Origin: Myxococcus stipitatus
Lineage (GTDB): Bacteria; Myxococcota; Myxococcia; Myxococcales; Myxococcaceae
Length of the DNA: 64,000 bases
NCBI RefSeq assembly: GCF_038561935.1
Contig: NZ_CP102770.1
Span: forward strand, 1,302,001-1,366,000
Direction of reading: 5' to 3'
Positions within the stretch are counted from its first letter, which is position 1, and every line of letters starts with the position of its first letter. The notes under the pieces were generated by a model. The model saw only the letters and a list, made by a program, of their open reading frames with translations. It had not been told where the DNA came from and made no database searches. Below are positions 34,518 through 43,082 of the stretch, one piece after another. The translations under genes and the position numbers were made by a program.

Positions 34518-36077
34518 ATGCGCACCCATCCCCGAGCCTCCCGTATGACCGACGGGGGGCGGCGTGCCTCCCTCGTCTTCCTCCTCCCCCTCTGCGCCGC
34601 CGTCCTCCTCACCGCGTGCGGCGATGACTCCCTTCCGCTGGACCGGCCTCGGCCCACCTCCTTCCGGCCCACCGAGGTCCGGGCGAAGACGGCGTTGGCG
34701 TCGGCGCCGGGCTTCGCGGACCAGTCCGGTGGCGGCATCTTCGCCAACACGGCCGGCGGCGTGGTGCGTCTGCGGCTGGACGGCTCGCTCGCCGCGCTGG
34801 CGCCACACCCTGGCAACAGCGCCGCGCTGGGCCGGGTGAACGCCGTCTTCCGGATGGGGCCTCACAGCGCGCTGGTGGAGGCGGAGAACGGCCTCTTCCT
34901 CGCGGAGTCGGGGTGGCTCATCTCCCCGCCGTGGCGCGACGCGCTGGGCCTGGGCATCACCGCGACGACGCAGTCCGCGGATGGCGCGGTGTGGCTGGCG
35001 CATCCCACGGGGCTCTTCCAGCTTCGCGGCGGCGCGCTGTCCGCGCTGAAGGTGAAGGGCGAGGCGCTCACCGGCATCACCGCGCTGGCCGCGGCGCCCA
35101 CGGAGGACGGGTCCGCCGGGGTGTGGTTCCTGCGCGACGGGAAGCTGCACGTCGCGGTGGCCACCAGCCTGGTGAACTTCGAGGTGCATGAGGAGCGGCC
35201 GCCGCTGGAGAAGGGCGAGGTGGTGGAGGCCCTGGCGGGACTGGGCGCGGGCGTGGGCACGGCGGGCGAGCTGTGGCTGCTCACCAACCAGGGCTTGCTG
35301 CGCAGGCCGCGCGAGGGCTGGCGGCGGGTGTCCCTGCCGCAGCGGCCCGTGCAGCTGCTCGCGTCGGGGCGCTTCCTGTGGGTGAAGTCGAGCGACGCAC
35401 TCCTGTTGTTCGACGCGGAGTCCGACGAGTGGGGGCTCGCGCAGGGCCTGGACACGCGGGAGTTCCGCTTCCTGTCCGCGGACGAGAGCGGCTGTGCGTG
35501 GGTGCAATTGGGAGGCGAGACGGTGGCGGTGAGCCGCGCTCCGGCGCCGCGCGTGTCGGGACTCCACCAGGGGATGCAGGTGGTGGAGGACGGGCTGGTG
35601 GTGCGCGCGGTGATGCCGCCCGGCGTGGACCCGGAGGAAGTGGTGTTCCAGGTGGGCGGCGCGGAGTTCCCCGCCAGCGGCGAGGGCCCCGTGTACAGCC
35701 TGGGCGGCCAGGAGGCGGACGGCACGCCGAAGCCGTACTCCTTCGTGGGCCTGCCCTCGGGGCGTCAGTCGTTGAGCGTGGTGGCGCGCTTCCTGGATGG
35801 CACGGAGGCCAAGCGCCTGGTGCCCTTCGACTACCAGCCGGTGAGCACCGCGGCGCTGAGCTGGGCGACGGACATCCGCCCCATCCACCTGGCGCGCTGT
35901 GAGAAGTGCCACGCCACGGGCCCCGGCCGCGCGCTGAACACCTACGAGCTGTGGCGGGAGAACGCGACGCTCATCACCGCCGCGGTGAGAGACCAGCGCA
36001 TGCCCGCCGACGGGCCCTTGGACTCGCAGCTCATCTCCCTCATCCAGCGCTGGGCCGCGTCCGGCGCGAAGCCCTGA
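34518..36077 (+). CDS. Lipoprotein with propeller-like repeats and C-terminal CxxCH
   Basis: This 519-residue protein carries a lipobox LTAC (Cys 34 from ATG 34518; Cys 25 if ATG 34545 is used; neither start has a good ribosome site). Residues about 60-330 show repeating strands with Gly/Trp turns (SGGGIFANTAGGVVRLRLDGS, DGAVWLAHPTGLFQLRGG, GELWLLTNQGLLRRPREGW, GRFLWVKSSDALLLFD) as in beta-propellers of sensor type. The end holds RCEKCHATGPGRAL (Cys 461, Cys 464, His 465) and RMPADGPLDSQLISLIQRWAASGA, the layout of a compact c-type heme or planctomycete cytochrome domain. The His-Cys motif is intact. It begins five bases after the DUF1501 stop and is followed 15 bases on by the FG-GAP gene. 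Confidence 0.75.
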   Translation: MRTHPRASRMTDGGRRASLVFLLPLCAAVLLTACGDDSLPLDRPRPTSFRPTEVRAKTALASAPGFADQSGGGIFANTAGGVVRLRLDGSLAALAPHPGNSAALGRVNAVFRMGPHSALVEAENGLFLAESGWLISPPWRDALGLGITATTQSADGAVWLAHPTGLFQLRGGALSALKVKGEALTGITALAAAPTEDGSAGVWFLRDGKLHVAVATSLVNFEVHEERPPLEKGEVVEALAGLGAGVGTAGELWLLTNQGLLRRPREGWRRVSLPQRPVQLLASGRFLWVKSSDALLLFDAESDEWGLAQGLDTREFRFLSADESGCAWVQLGGETVAVSRAPAPRVSGLHQGMQVVEDGLVVRAVMPPGVDPEEVVFQVGGAEFPASGEGPVYSLGGQEADGTPKPYSFVGLPSGRQSLSVVARFLDGTEAKRLVPFDYQPVSTAALSWATDIRPIHLARCEKCHATGPGRALNTYELWRENATLITAAVRDQRMPADGPLDSQLISLIQRWAASGAKP

Positions 36078-36091
36078 CCCGAGTCACGTCC

Positions 36092-39000
36092 ATGAATCGA
36101 ATCGCTCGCGCGGCCCCTCTCCTCGCGCTCCTCGCCACCGCCTGCTCGGACGAGCTGGACCCGGCGCGTGAAATCCCGCCGCCTCCTCCCGTGGACCAGT
36201 GCACGGGGCTTCCTCCCGTCGCCCTGCGCGCCGAGCCCGCCCGCGTGCGCGTGGGCAGCCCCGTGGCGCTGGTGGCCTCGGGGGGCAGTGGCCAGTACCG
36301 CTATGTGCTCGAGGCGGGCGGCTCATCCGGGGAGCTGCGCGCGGACCGCTTCGTCGCGGGGCACACGCCGGGCCGGGACACGCTGGTGGTGGAGGATGCG
36401 CGCTGCCCCGGGGACGCGCGCGTCACGGTGGAGGTGCTGGCGCCCTTCGACATCGCGCCGGCTCGCGCGGACGTGCGGCCCCAGACGACCTTCCAGGTGG
36501 CGGCGCGGGGCCTGCTGGGACCGGCGACGTTCAGCCTGACGCAGAGCGGCTCCGGCGCCACGCTCTCTCCCGAGGGCCGCTACACGGCGGGCACCGGCGA
36601 GGGCCTGGACCTCATCACCGTGCGCGACTCGCAGACGGGTGACGAGGCGGTGCTCCAGTACAACGTGAGCCGGACGGCGCGGCTCGTGGGCGCGCCCGCG
36701 TACCTCGCGGTGCCGGCGGGCTCCTCCGCGCCGCTGGGCACGCGCGGTGGCAGCGACTCCGTGGTGTGGACGAAGGTGTCGGGGCCCGGGGCGCTCGCGC
36801 CTGGACGCGTCGTCTTCCAGCCGGGTGACACGGGCGCGGCGGTGCTGGAGGCGGCGGACCCGTTCACCGGCGACAAGGCGTCGGTGACGGTGGTGGTGAT
36901 GGACGAGCTGACGCGCCCGACGCAGGCGCACGGCCGGCTCAGCGATGTCGCCGCGCTGGTGGCGGCGGACTTCGACGGCGACGGCATCCAGGACCTCGCG
37001 GTGGGACAGCGCGAGAGCGACGTGGGCGCGCCCGTGAGCGGCGGGGCCGTGTTCATCTACAAGGGCGGCACGGGCGGGCTGGAGGCGAAGCCGCTGTGGG
37101 TGCTCAAGGGGGCCACCGAGTCCGCGTTCTTCGGCGAGGTGCTGGCCGCGGGTGACCTGGACGGCGATGGCCGCGCGGAGCTGGTGGTGTCCTCGCCCGG
37201 CGCCGACGTCGCCATCAACAACGCCGGCGCGGTGTACCTGTATACGTTCAAGGGCGGCTCCCCCGCGCCGCTGCGGTCTCCGCTCGCCGGACTGCTGGCC
37301 AGCTCCGCGTTCGGCGCGGGCCTGTCCGTGGCGGATGTGAACGGGGATGGGCGCATGGACCTGGTGGTGGGGACGCCCGCGGGAGACCTGGCGCCCACCA
37401 GCGCCATCCGCGCGCGCGGCACGGTGGACATCTACCTGTCCACCCCCAGCGCGCCGGTGCCGGACCTGCCGAGCATCCGCCTGGGAGGCTCGGACCTCTC
37501 GCGTGAGGGCGCTCCCATGGCGCGCTCGAGCACGGACCTGGGGCGCGCGCTGGTGGTGGCGGACTTCAACAAGGACGGGCGCCAGGACATCGCGGCGCTC
37601 AGCCGGGTGAGCCGCTACGCGGCGGACGGCACCATCCCGGGGATGCAGGTGACCGTCTCCGTCTTCTTCGCGCGCGCCGAGGGACAGCGCTTCCGCGCGA
37701 CGCCGGATGTGTACGTGCTGCCCGCCAACCTGGCGGACGGGACCGAGGGGACGTGGCGCCTGTCCTCCGTCGCGGGGGATGCGACGCGGCCTCCGCTGTT
37801 GATGGCGGTGGCGGACCGCGCGGACTCGCCGGACCTGAGCACCAGCGGAGGCGTGAAGTCCGGCGCGGACGCGGGCGGTGTGCTGCTGTTCGACTTGAGC
37901 GGCTTCGCGCCGACGGGGGACCCCGTGGCCACGCCTCCCCAGGTGAAGCGCGAGGAGGCCTTCGCGCGCATCTATGGCGATGCGTCCGGCATCGTCGCGG
38001 GCCGCGGCTTCGCGGTGCTGGACGTGGATGGGAATCCAGGGCCGGAGCTGCTGCTGGGCGCGCCGTACGCCGCGCCGCCCGCTCCGGGCAACACGACGCT
38101 GCGCTTCGGCGGCAAGGTGCTGGTGTACCCGCTGGCGACGCTGACGAAGGGCGCCCTCATCAACAAGCCGCTGTCGGCGCTCAACGGCGTGGCGAGGTCG
38201 GAGACGCTGGGCGCGGGGCTCGCGGCGTGGCGCTTCTCGGACGGGGAATCGCTGGCGGTCGTCGCGGGCCGCGCCTCCACGGACGAGGGCGTCTTCACCG
38301 GCCGGGTGGAGCTGTTCCGCAGGGCGGGGGCGTCGCTGACGGAGTGGACGCGCAGCACGTCCAACATCCCGGCGATGCCCAGCACGGAGCAGGTGGGCAG
38401 CCAGGTGGCGGTGACGGTGGGGCCTCGCGGGAGCGTGACGCTGCTGGGCGCCCCCGGTTGGTCCGGCCCGGGCGTCAACGCGGATGGCGACGCGATGAGC
38501 ATCGGCCGCGCCTATGTGCGCGACGCGGCCCGAGGCGCGACGGCCTTGGTGGTGGAGGAGGGCGCTCCCACTCCGCACAAGGCGGGGCGCTCCGTGGGCA
38601 CGGACGTGGCCTTCACGGACTTCAACGGGGACGGCATCCCGGACACCGCGGTGGGGGCGCAGACCTTCTTCGCGCCCGCCAGCAACAGCGCGGAGATTGC
38701 CGCGACCTACCACACGAACCGCGCGGAGTGCTTCACCGCGGGGACGCAGACCGTGGGCGGCGTGTTGGTTTCGCTGGGACAGGCGGACGGCACGTACAAG
38801 CCCGCCTACCGGCTGTGGGCGCCCAATCAAATCGCGGGCTGCGTGCCCGACACGGACGCGCGCTGCAAGCGCACGAACATGGGGCGCGGAATCGTGGGCG
38901 GCTTCGACTTCAACGGCGACGGGAAGCAGGACCTGGGCGTGCTGCGCGACAGGGGCATGGAGGTCTTCCTGGGCCGCGCGCCGGACGACGCGTCGCTCTC

Positions 39001-39832
39001 GAAGCTCACCATGGGGTGCAACCCCGTCTACTCGTGGCCGTCCATGGCCCTTCAAACCTTCGCGCCCACGAACCTGGGAGACATCAACGCGGACGGCTGC
39101 GCCGACCTCGCGTGGCGGTACGCGGAAGGGGCCCGCTCCGGTGTGGCCATCCTCCTGGGCTACGACGCGGGAGGCGCGAAGTGCGGTGGACGCGCGACGC
39201 CCACCGTGTGGCGCATCGCGGGAGACAACGAGGCGCAGCTCAACAACATGGGCCTGGGCGTGGCCATCGCCCGCGCGGGCAAGCTGATGCGCAACCCCAA
39301 TGGCACGGGGGACACGCGAGACTTCCTCGCCGTCAGCGCCTCCGCGGTGGTCGTCAACAGCGTCACGCAGCCCGCGGTGCTCCTCTTCGACCTGGCCCAG
39401 CTCGGGGCGGTGATGAGCAGCCGACAGGGCGCCAACCCGCCCTTCGTCGCGGGGGCGCTGGGGGATGGGCTGACCCCCGTGGTGGTGGTGCACCAGACGC
39501 GCGCGGTGTTCTTCGGCTCCTCGCTGGCGGGGGGATTGGACCTGTCGGGCGACGGCGTGGATGACCTGGTGGTCGGCGCGTATGGCGCCTCCGTGGCGTC
39601 GGATGGTGGCGGTGCCGTGTTCATCTACGCGGGCACTCCCAACATGGGCGGCGCGCTGTCGCCCTTCCTCACCGTGGTGGGGGATGTCTCGGAGCGCAGC
39701 CAGGTGGGGATGGAGGTCGCGCTCGCCCCTGGAAAGGGAGGAACTCCGCCCACGCTGGTGATTGGCGCGCCGGCGAGCTATCGGACGGGGACCCGGAACG
39801 GGACGGCGTACGCGCTGCCGCTGCGCTTCTAG
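36092..39832 (+). CDS. Large FG-GAP/VCBS-repeat surface lipoprotein
   Basis: The 1246-residue protein opens with a lipobox ATAC (MNRIARAAPLLALLATACS), which sets ATG 36092 as the start. After an N-terminal Ig-like region (about 35-275, VEVLAPFDIAPARADV, VTVEVLAP, YNVSRTARLVG) come at least nine FG-GAP blades with calcium-binding loops of the DxDGDGxxD type. These include ADFDGDGIQDLAVG, GDLDGDGRAELVVS, ADVNGDGRMDLVVG, ADFNKDGRQDIA, TDFNGDGIPDTAVG, DFNGDGKQDLGV, DINADGCADLAW and DLSGDGVDDLVVG. This is a seven-bladed-propeller or tandem-propeller fold typical of calcium-dependent adhesion or ligand-binding proteins. It is the fifth and last gene of the exported cluster. It is very GC- and Ala/Gly/Val-rich; the long antisense frame is a shadow. 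Confidence 0.85.
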   Translation: MNRIARAAPLLALLATACSDELDPAREIPPPPPVDQCTGLPPVALRAEPARVRVGSPVALVASGGSGQYRYVLEAGGSSGELRADRFVAGHTPGRDTLVVEDARCPGDARVTVEVLAPFDIAPARADVRPQTTFQVAARGLLGPATFSLTQSGSGATLSPEGRYTAGTGEGLDLITVRDSQTGDEAVLQYNVSRTARLVGAPAYLAVPAGSSAPLGTRGGSDSVVWTKVSGPGALAPGRVVFQPGDTGAAVLEAADPFTGDKASVTVVVMDELTRPTQAHGRLSDVAALVAADFDGDGIQDLAVGQRESDVGAPVSGGAVFIYKGGTGGLEAKPLWVLKGATESAFFGEVLAAGDLDGDGRAELVVSSPGADVAINNAGAVYLYTFKGGSPAPLRSPLAGLLASSAFGAGLSVADVNGDGRMDLVVGTPAGDLAPTSAIRARGTVDIYLSTPSAPVPDLPSIRLGGSDLSREGAPMARSSTDLGRALVVADFNKDGRQDIAALSRVSRYAADGTIPGMQVTVSVFFARAEGQRFRATPDVYVLPANLADGTEGTWRLSSVAGDATRPPLLMAVADRADSPDLSTSGGVKSGADAGGVLLFDLSGFAPTGDPVATPPQVKREEAFARIYGDASGIVAGRGFAVLDVDGNPGPELLLGAPYAAPPAPGNTTLRFGGKVLVYPLATLTKGALINKPLSALNGVARSETLGAGLAAWRFSDGESLAVVAGRASTDEGVFTGRVELFRRAGASLTEWTRSTSNIPAMPSTEQVGSQVAVTVGPRGSVTLLGAPGWSGPGVNADGDAMSIGRAYVRDAARGATALVVEEGAPTPHKAGRSVGTDVAFTDFNGDGIPDTAVGAQTFFAPASNSAEIAATYHTNRAECFTAGTQTVGGVLVSLGQADGTYKPAYRLWAPNQIAGCVPDTDARCKRTNMGRGIVGGFDFNGDGKQDLGVLRDRGMEVFLGRAPDDASLSKLTMGCNPVYSWPSMALQTFAPTNLGDINADGCADLAWRYAEGARSGVAILLGYDAGGAKCGGRATPTVWRIAGDNEAQLNNMGLGVAIARAGKLMRNPNGTGDTRDFLAVSASAVVVNSVTQPAVLLFDLAQLGAVMSSRQGANPPFVAGALGDGLTPVVVVHQTRAVFFGSSLAGGLDLSGDGVDDLVVGAYGASVASDGGGAVFIYAGTPNMGGALSPFLTVVGDVSERSQVGMEVALAPGKGGTPPTLVIGAPASYRTGTRNGTAYALPLRF

Positions 39833-39883
39833 CGAAACCCGGCGAGGCGAGCGGGAACGGTGACAGGTCACCGTGGGAGTTTC

Positions 39884-40297
39884 ATGGCAAGGGATTGGGA
39901 GCAGGAGTGGAGCCACGGCGAGCAGCGCGCGTGGCTGGATGCGCCGGATATCCTCTGCGCCCGTTTCCGAGGCGCCATCACCGAGGACACCTCGCGCTGG
40001 TCATGCGGCCTCTACGAGGCGCTCGCGGCGCGGGGGCGCTTCTACCTGGCGGCCGACATCGCCGACTCGCAGCTCAGCCCCGAGTCGCGCCGCTACCTGG
40101 TGTCCCACGCGAAGGCGGAGTGGTTCCTGGGCATCGTCTACATCGGCGCGGCGCTGGAGCAGAAGGCCACCACCAAGAGCTTGATGGTGGGCTCCATGCT
40201 GGGCGGAGGCCGGCCGCTGGACGTGCGCTATGCGGACTCACTCGAGGAGGCTCGTGCGTGGATTGCCGGCCACCGCGCGAAGTCCTCCGAGCGCTGA
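39884..40297 (+). CDS. STAS-domain-like small cytosolic protein
   Basis: The chosen ATG 39884 has a GGGAG site 6 bases before it and gives 137 residues; an upstream in-frame GTG (39860) is weaker. The sequence resembles small SpoIIAA/STAS-like proteins in myxobacteria: DILCARFRGAITEDTSRWSCGLYEALAARGRFYLAADIADSQLSPESRRYLVSHAKAEWFLGIVYIGAALEQKATTK, then a variable end (LEEARAWIAGHR). No phospho-accepting Ser in the classical anti-anti-sigma position is obvious. It follows the exported cluster by 51 bases and converges with the exporter gene by 8 bases. I infer the fold from the alternating strand/helix pattern and the EEARAWI ending; function is unknown. Confidence 0.65.
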   Translation: MARDWEQEWSHGEQRAWLDAPDILCARFRGAITEDTSRWSCGLYEALAARGRFYLAADIADSQLSPESRRYLVSHAKAEWFLGIVYIGAALEQKATTKSLMVGSMLGGGRPLDVRYADSLEEARAWIAGHRAKSSER

Positions 40298-40305
40298 CCC
40301 GCGCT

Positions 40306-41253
40306 TCAGCCCGGAGCGCTCTCCGGGGGCTTGGGCGCGCCCTGCTGCGGCAGCTTGTTGGCCAGCGCCGCGCCGCCCAGGATGAGCGTTCCGCCCACGA
40401 CGAGTGACAGCGTGAAGGGCTCGTCGAGGAACACGACGCCCATCACCACCGCCACCAGCGTGTCGAGCAGCGCCATGGCGCCCAGCGCCGTGAGCGAGAT
40501 GCGCGGCAGGAGCCAGTACAGGCACAGGTACGTGAAGGCCGTGCCGAACACCGCGAGGTAGAACACGGCGCCCATCGCGCGGGGCGTCCACTGCGCGGCG
40601 GAGTGCGGCTCCAGCAGGAGCGACAGGGCCATCAGCGGCACCGCGCTGCTGAGCGACTGGCCGAAGACGAGCGTCCGCGGCGGCACGTTCGTCATGAAGC
40701 GTTTGATGAGCACGTTGGCCACGGCGATGATGGCCACGGACAGGAGCGCCAGCCCCACGCCGAGCAGCACCTTGCCGGACAGCGCCATGCCCTGGAGGTT
40801 GGAGGACTGGAGAATCACCACGCCCCCGACGCCCATGCCCGCCGCCAGCAGCTTGCCCGGCGTCAGCGGCTGGTCCGGCATCAGCACGCGGCCCACGAAC
40901 AGCAGCCACACGGGGAAGGTGGAGAACAGCAGCGCCGCCCAGCTGGAGGGAATCCACTGCTGCGCGAAGAAGAGCAGCCCGAAGGGGAAGGCAAGCTGGA
41001 GCATGCCCAGCCCCGCGATGCGCTTCGCGGTGCGCGCGTCCAGGTGTCCCTTCAGCTGGGTGAAGGGCAGCATCACGAGCGCGGTGAGCAGCAGGCGCGC
41101 GCCCAGGAAGCGCAGCGGAGGCAGGTCCTCGAGTCCCACCTTCACCACGGACCACGTGGATCCCCACAACAGGAAGCAGGTGCAGTAGGCGAGGGCAATC
41201 TTCAGGGGACTGGCGGTCTTCACGGGGGTGCCAGTCGCGGTGGCGGAATCCAT
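40306..41253 (-). CDS. EamA-type drug/metabolite transporter
   Basis: This 315-residue inner-membrane protein has ten predicted transmembrane helices forming two EamA repeats. The first (LKIALAYCTCFLLWGSTWSVVKVGLEDLPPLRFLGARLLLTAL) begins with the family WGS-like signature and the second begins near residue 160 (VLLGVGLALLSVAIIAVANVLIKR) and ends with DEPFTLSLVVGGTLILGGAALANKL. Such transporters export amino acids, purines or other metabolites, or act as uptake systems, and the substrate cannot be predicted. The ATG at 41253 is well placed. It stands alone between the STAS-like gene and the polymerase gene. Confidence 0.92.
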   Translation of the reverse strand: MDSATATGTPVKTASPLKIALAYCTCFLLWGSTWSVVKVGLEDLPPLRFLGARLLLTALVMLPFTQLKGHLDARTAKRIAGLGMLQLAFPFGLLFFAQQWIPSSWAALLFSTFPVWLLFVGRVLMPDQPLTPGKLLAAGMGVGGVVILQSSNLQGMALSGKVLLGVGLALLSVAIIAVANVLIKRFMTNVPPRTLVFGQSLSSAVPLMALSLLLEPHSAAQWTPRAMGAVFYLAVFGTAFTYLCLYWLLPRISLTALGAMALLDTLVAVVMGVVFLDEPFTLSLVVGGTLILGGAALANKLPQQGAPKPPESAPG

Positions 41254-41325
41254 GCGGGCGTCGCCATAACATCCGCCTCGAAGGCATGCACGGTGCGTTG
41301 CGGGCGGGAGGCGGCCGGCCGGGCG

Positions 41326-42363
41326 TCACCCCGGCAGCCGCTGCCCGCGTTTCAGTGCGGGGGAGAACAAGTCCCCCACGGCGTCCAGGCGCTTGCGCAG
41401 CGTGCGGAGGTTGAAGCGCGAGGGGTCCAGCTTCGGCGTCACCTCACTCCAGCGCAGGGGCGCCGAGAAGGTCGCGGGCTCGCGGGCCCGCAGGGAGTAG
41501 GGCGCCACCACCGTCTTGCCCCGCGCGTTCTGTCCCGCGTCCAGGTAGAGCCGTCCGTGACGGGCGCGCACCTCGCGGACCGTGGTGGCGCGTGTCCCCA
41601 GCTGGTGCTCGAGCTCCTTCGCGAGGGCGTTGGCGTGTGCCCGGACCCGCGCGTAGGTGTGCCCGGGGGCCAGCGGCACCAGGACGTGCAGCCCGCGCTT
41701 GCCGGAGGTCTTGGGATGGCTCTCGAGGCCCTGTTGCTCCAGCAGCTCCCGCAGCGCGAGCGCCGCCGCCACCACGTCCGGCCAGCCCCCATCGCCCGGG
41801 TCCAGGTCCATGGCGAGGAAGTCCGGCCGGGAGAGCTGGGGGGCTCGGCTCAGCCACATGTGGAGCGTGAGCGCGGACTGGTTGGCGAGCCAGAGCAGGG
41901 GCTCCTCACCCGTCACATTCACGTGCCGCAGCGTCTTGTCCACGTGGCGCACGCGCAGCGTGGGGAGCCAGGCCGGCATGCCCGACAGCGAGTGGCGGAA
42001 GAAGCCCGGGGCGTCGATTCCCGAGGGCCACTGCTGCACGGCGATGGGCCTGTCCTCGAGGACGGGGACGAGCAGCGGCGCCACCTCTCGGTAGTACGCG
42101 AAGACGTCCGCCTTCGTCAGCCCGCTCTCGGGGAAGAGGACGCGGTCTCCGTGCGTGAGCCTCACGCGCCCTGGTTGTGTGCTGGACTCCTCGTGCGACG
42201 ACGGCGTTGCCCTGCGCGCGGCCTGGACCCTGGGCGCGCGCTTCTCGCCCGTGGCGGGTGTGGGCCTGGATGCGCGGCGGCGCGGGGCCCGCTCGCGCCG
42301 GTCGGTGTGGGGTCGTGGGTTGGGGTGTTTCACGGGCCAACGGTTGGCATCCCGCGAGGCCAT
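41326..42363 (-). CDS. Stand-alone LigD-type polymerase (primase-like) domain protein
   Basis: The 345-residue protein has a basic, unstructured start (1-65, rich in Arg, Pro and Thr) and then the polymerase domain found in bacterial NHEJ ligase D. Signature residues are the acidic metal pair in AMDLDPGDG (Asp 186 and Asp 188), TSGKRGLHVLVPL (219-231), and Asp 274 in LYLDAGQNARGKTVVAPYSLRARE. The domain adds ribonucleotides or deoxynucleotides during end joining. There is no ligase domain, nuclease domain or ku gene beside it. In myxobacteria such free-standing PolDom proteins may assist Ku with a separate ligase; that is inference. The alternative of a truncated full LigD is less likely because the ends look natural and codon use is normal. 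Confidence 0.9.
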   Translation of the reverse strand: MASRDANRWPVKHPNPRPHTDRRERAPRRRASRPTPATGEKRAPRVQAARRATPSSHEESSTQPGRVRLTHGDRVLFPESGLTKADVFAYYREVAPLLVPVLEDRPIAVQQWPSGIDAPGFFRHSLSGMPAWLPTLRVRHVDKTLRHVNVTGEEPLLWLANQSALTLHMWLSRAPQLSRPDFLAMDLDPGDGGWPDVVAAALALRELLEQQGLESHPKTSGKRGLHVLVPLAPGHTYARVRAHANALAKELEHQLGTRATTVREVRARHGRLYLDAGQNARGKTVVAPYSLRAREPATFSAPLRWSEVTPKLDPSRFNLRTLRKRLDAVGDLFSPALKRGQRLPG

Positions 42364-42523
42364 CGCAATGTCATGGGGTGAGCGCGGGGGGCAGGCCCGA
42401 GGGCGCGAGGTCTCGTCTGCTCGCCTCCCGGAAGGGCGGCCGGTCCAGGGCCTCGCGGGGCGGGTTGGACTTCGGGAAGAGGCTTCTCACATTGCATGCG
42501 TCCCTGGTGTGGAGGAAGTCGAC

Positions 42524-43012
42524 ATGGCCGAGAAGTCCGAGGTGGCACGGCTGCGCAGCCTGGCGCAGCTCGACGCGGACGCGGTGGGGGCCTACGACAC
42601 GGCGCTCTCTCGCATTCCAGAGCCGTTGGTCCGGGAGAGACTGGGCGAGTTTCGCGCCGACCACCTGCGCCATGTGCGGGAGCTCAATGCCTTCATCCAC
42701 CTCTTCGGCGGCGTGCCGCTGGAGCTGCGGCCGGACTTGAAGGGCGCGGCGATGAAGGGGCTGACCGCGATGTCCTGCATGATGGGCACCGAGGCGGCGC
42801 TGGTCGCCATGATGGGCAACGAGGAGTTCTCCAACCGGGCCTATGACCTGGCCCTGCGCTTCGACTGGAGCCCGGACGTCCGGGGCCTCATCGCGCGACA
42901 CCGCGAGGACGAGCGGCGTCACATCCTGTGGATCCGCGAGGCGGTCCGGACCCGGCCCTGGGAGAAGGAGCGGGCCTCCCTGGGCGAGGAGGGCTCCGAA
43001 GCCCAGGTCTGA
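42524..43012 (+). CDS. Ferritin-like protein, DUF2383 type
   Basis: The 162-residue start at ATG 42524 follows a strong GGAGG site eight bases upstream; the in-frame upstream extension has low-quality sequence. The protein is a four-helix bundle: LRSLAQLDADAVGAYDTALSRIPEPLVRERLGEFRADHLRHVRELNAFIHLFGG, then LTAMSCMMGTEAALVAMMGNEEFSNRAYDLAL and VRGLIARHREDERRHILWIREAV. The helices carry Glu/His pairs (DADAVGAYD, RADHLRHV, GNEEF, REDERRH) as in rubrerythrin-like or DUF2383 bacterioferritin-like families that bind iron pairs. A role in iron handling or oxidative stress is likely. It precedes the duplicated lipoprotein genes but is not obviously in their operon (70-base gap). Confidence 0.78.
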   Translation: MAEKSEVARLRSLAQLDADAVGAYDTALSRIPEPLVRERLGEFRADHLRHVRELNAFIHLFGGVPLELRPDLKGAAMKGLTAMSCMMGTEAALVAMMGNEEFSNRAYDLALRFDWSPDVRGLIARHREDERRHILWIREAVRTRPWEKERASLGEEGSEAQV

Positions 43013-43082
43013 GTCCTCGCGCTGATATATCCAGGGAGCCCTGTCGTTCTAGCCTCACGGACAAGGGTTGCCTGGAGGTGGC

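Noticed and set aside
36323-39916. Long minus-strand frame antisense to the FG-GAP gene
   Set aside because: Arg/His/Val-rich shadow; the plus strand shows clear calcium-binding repeats and a lipobox.
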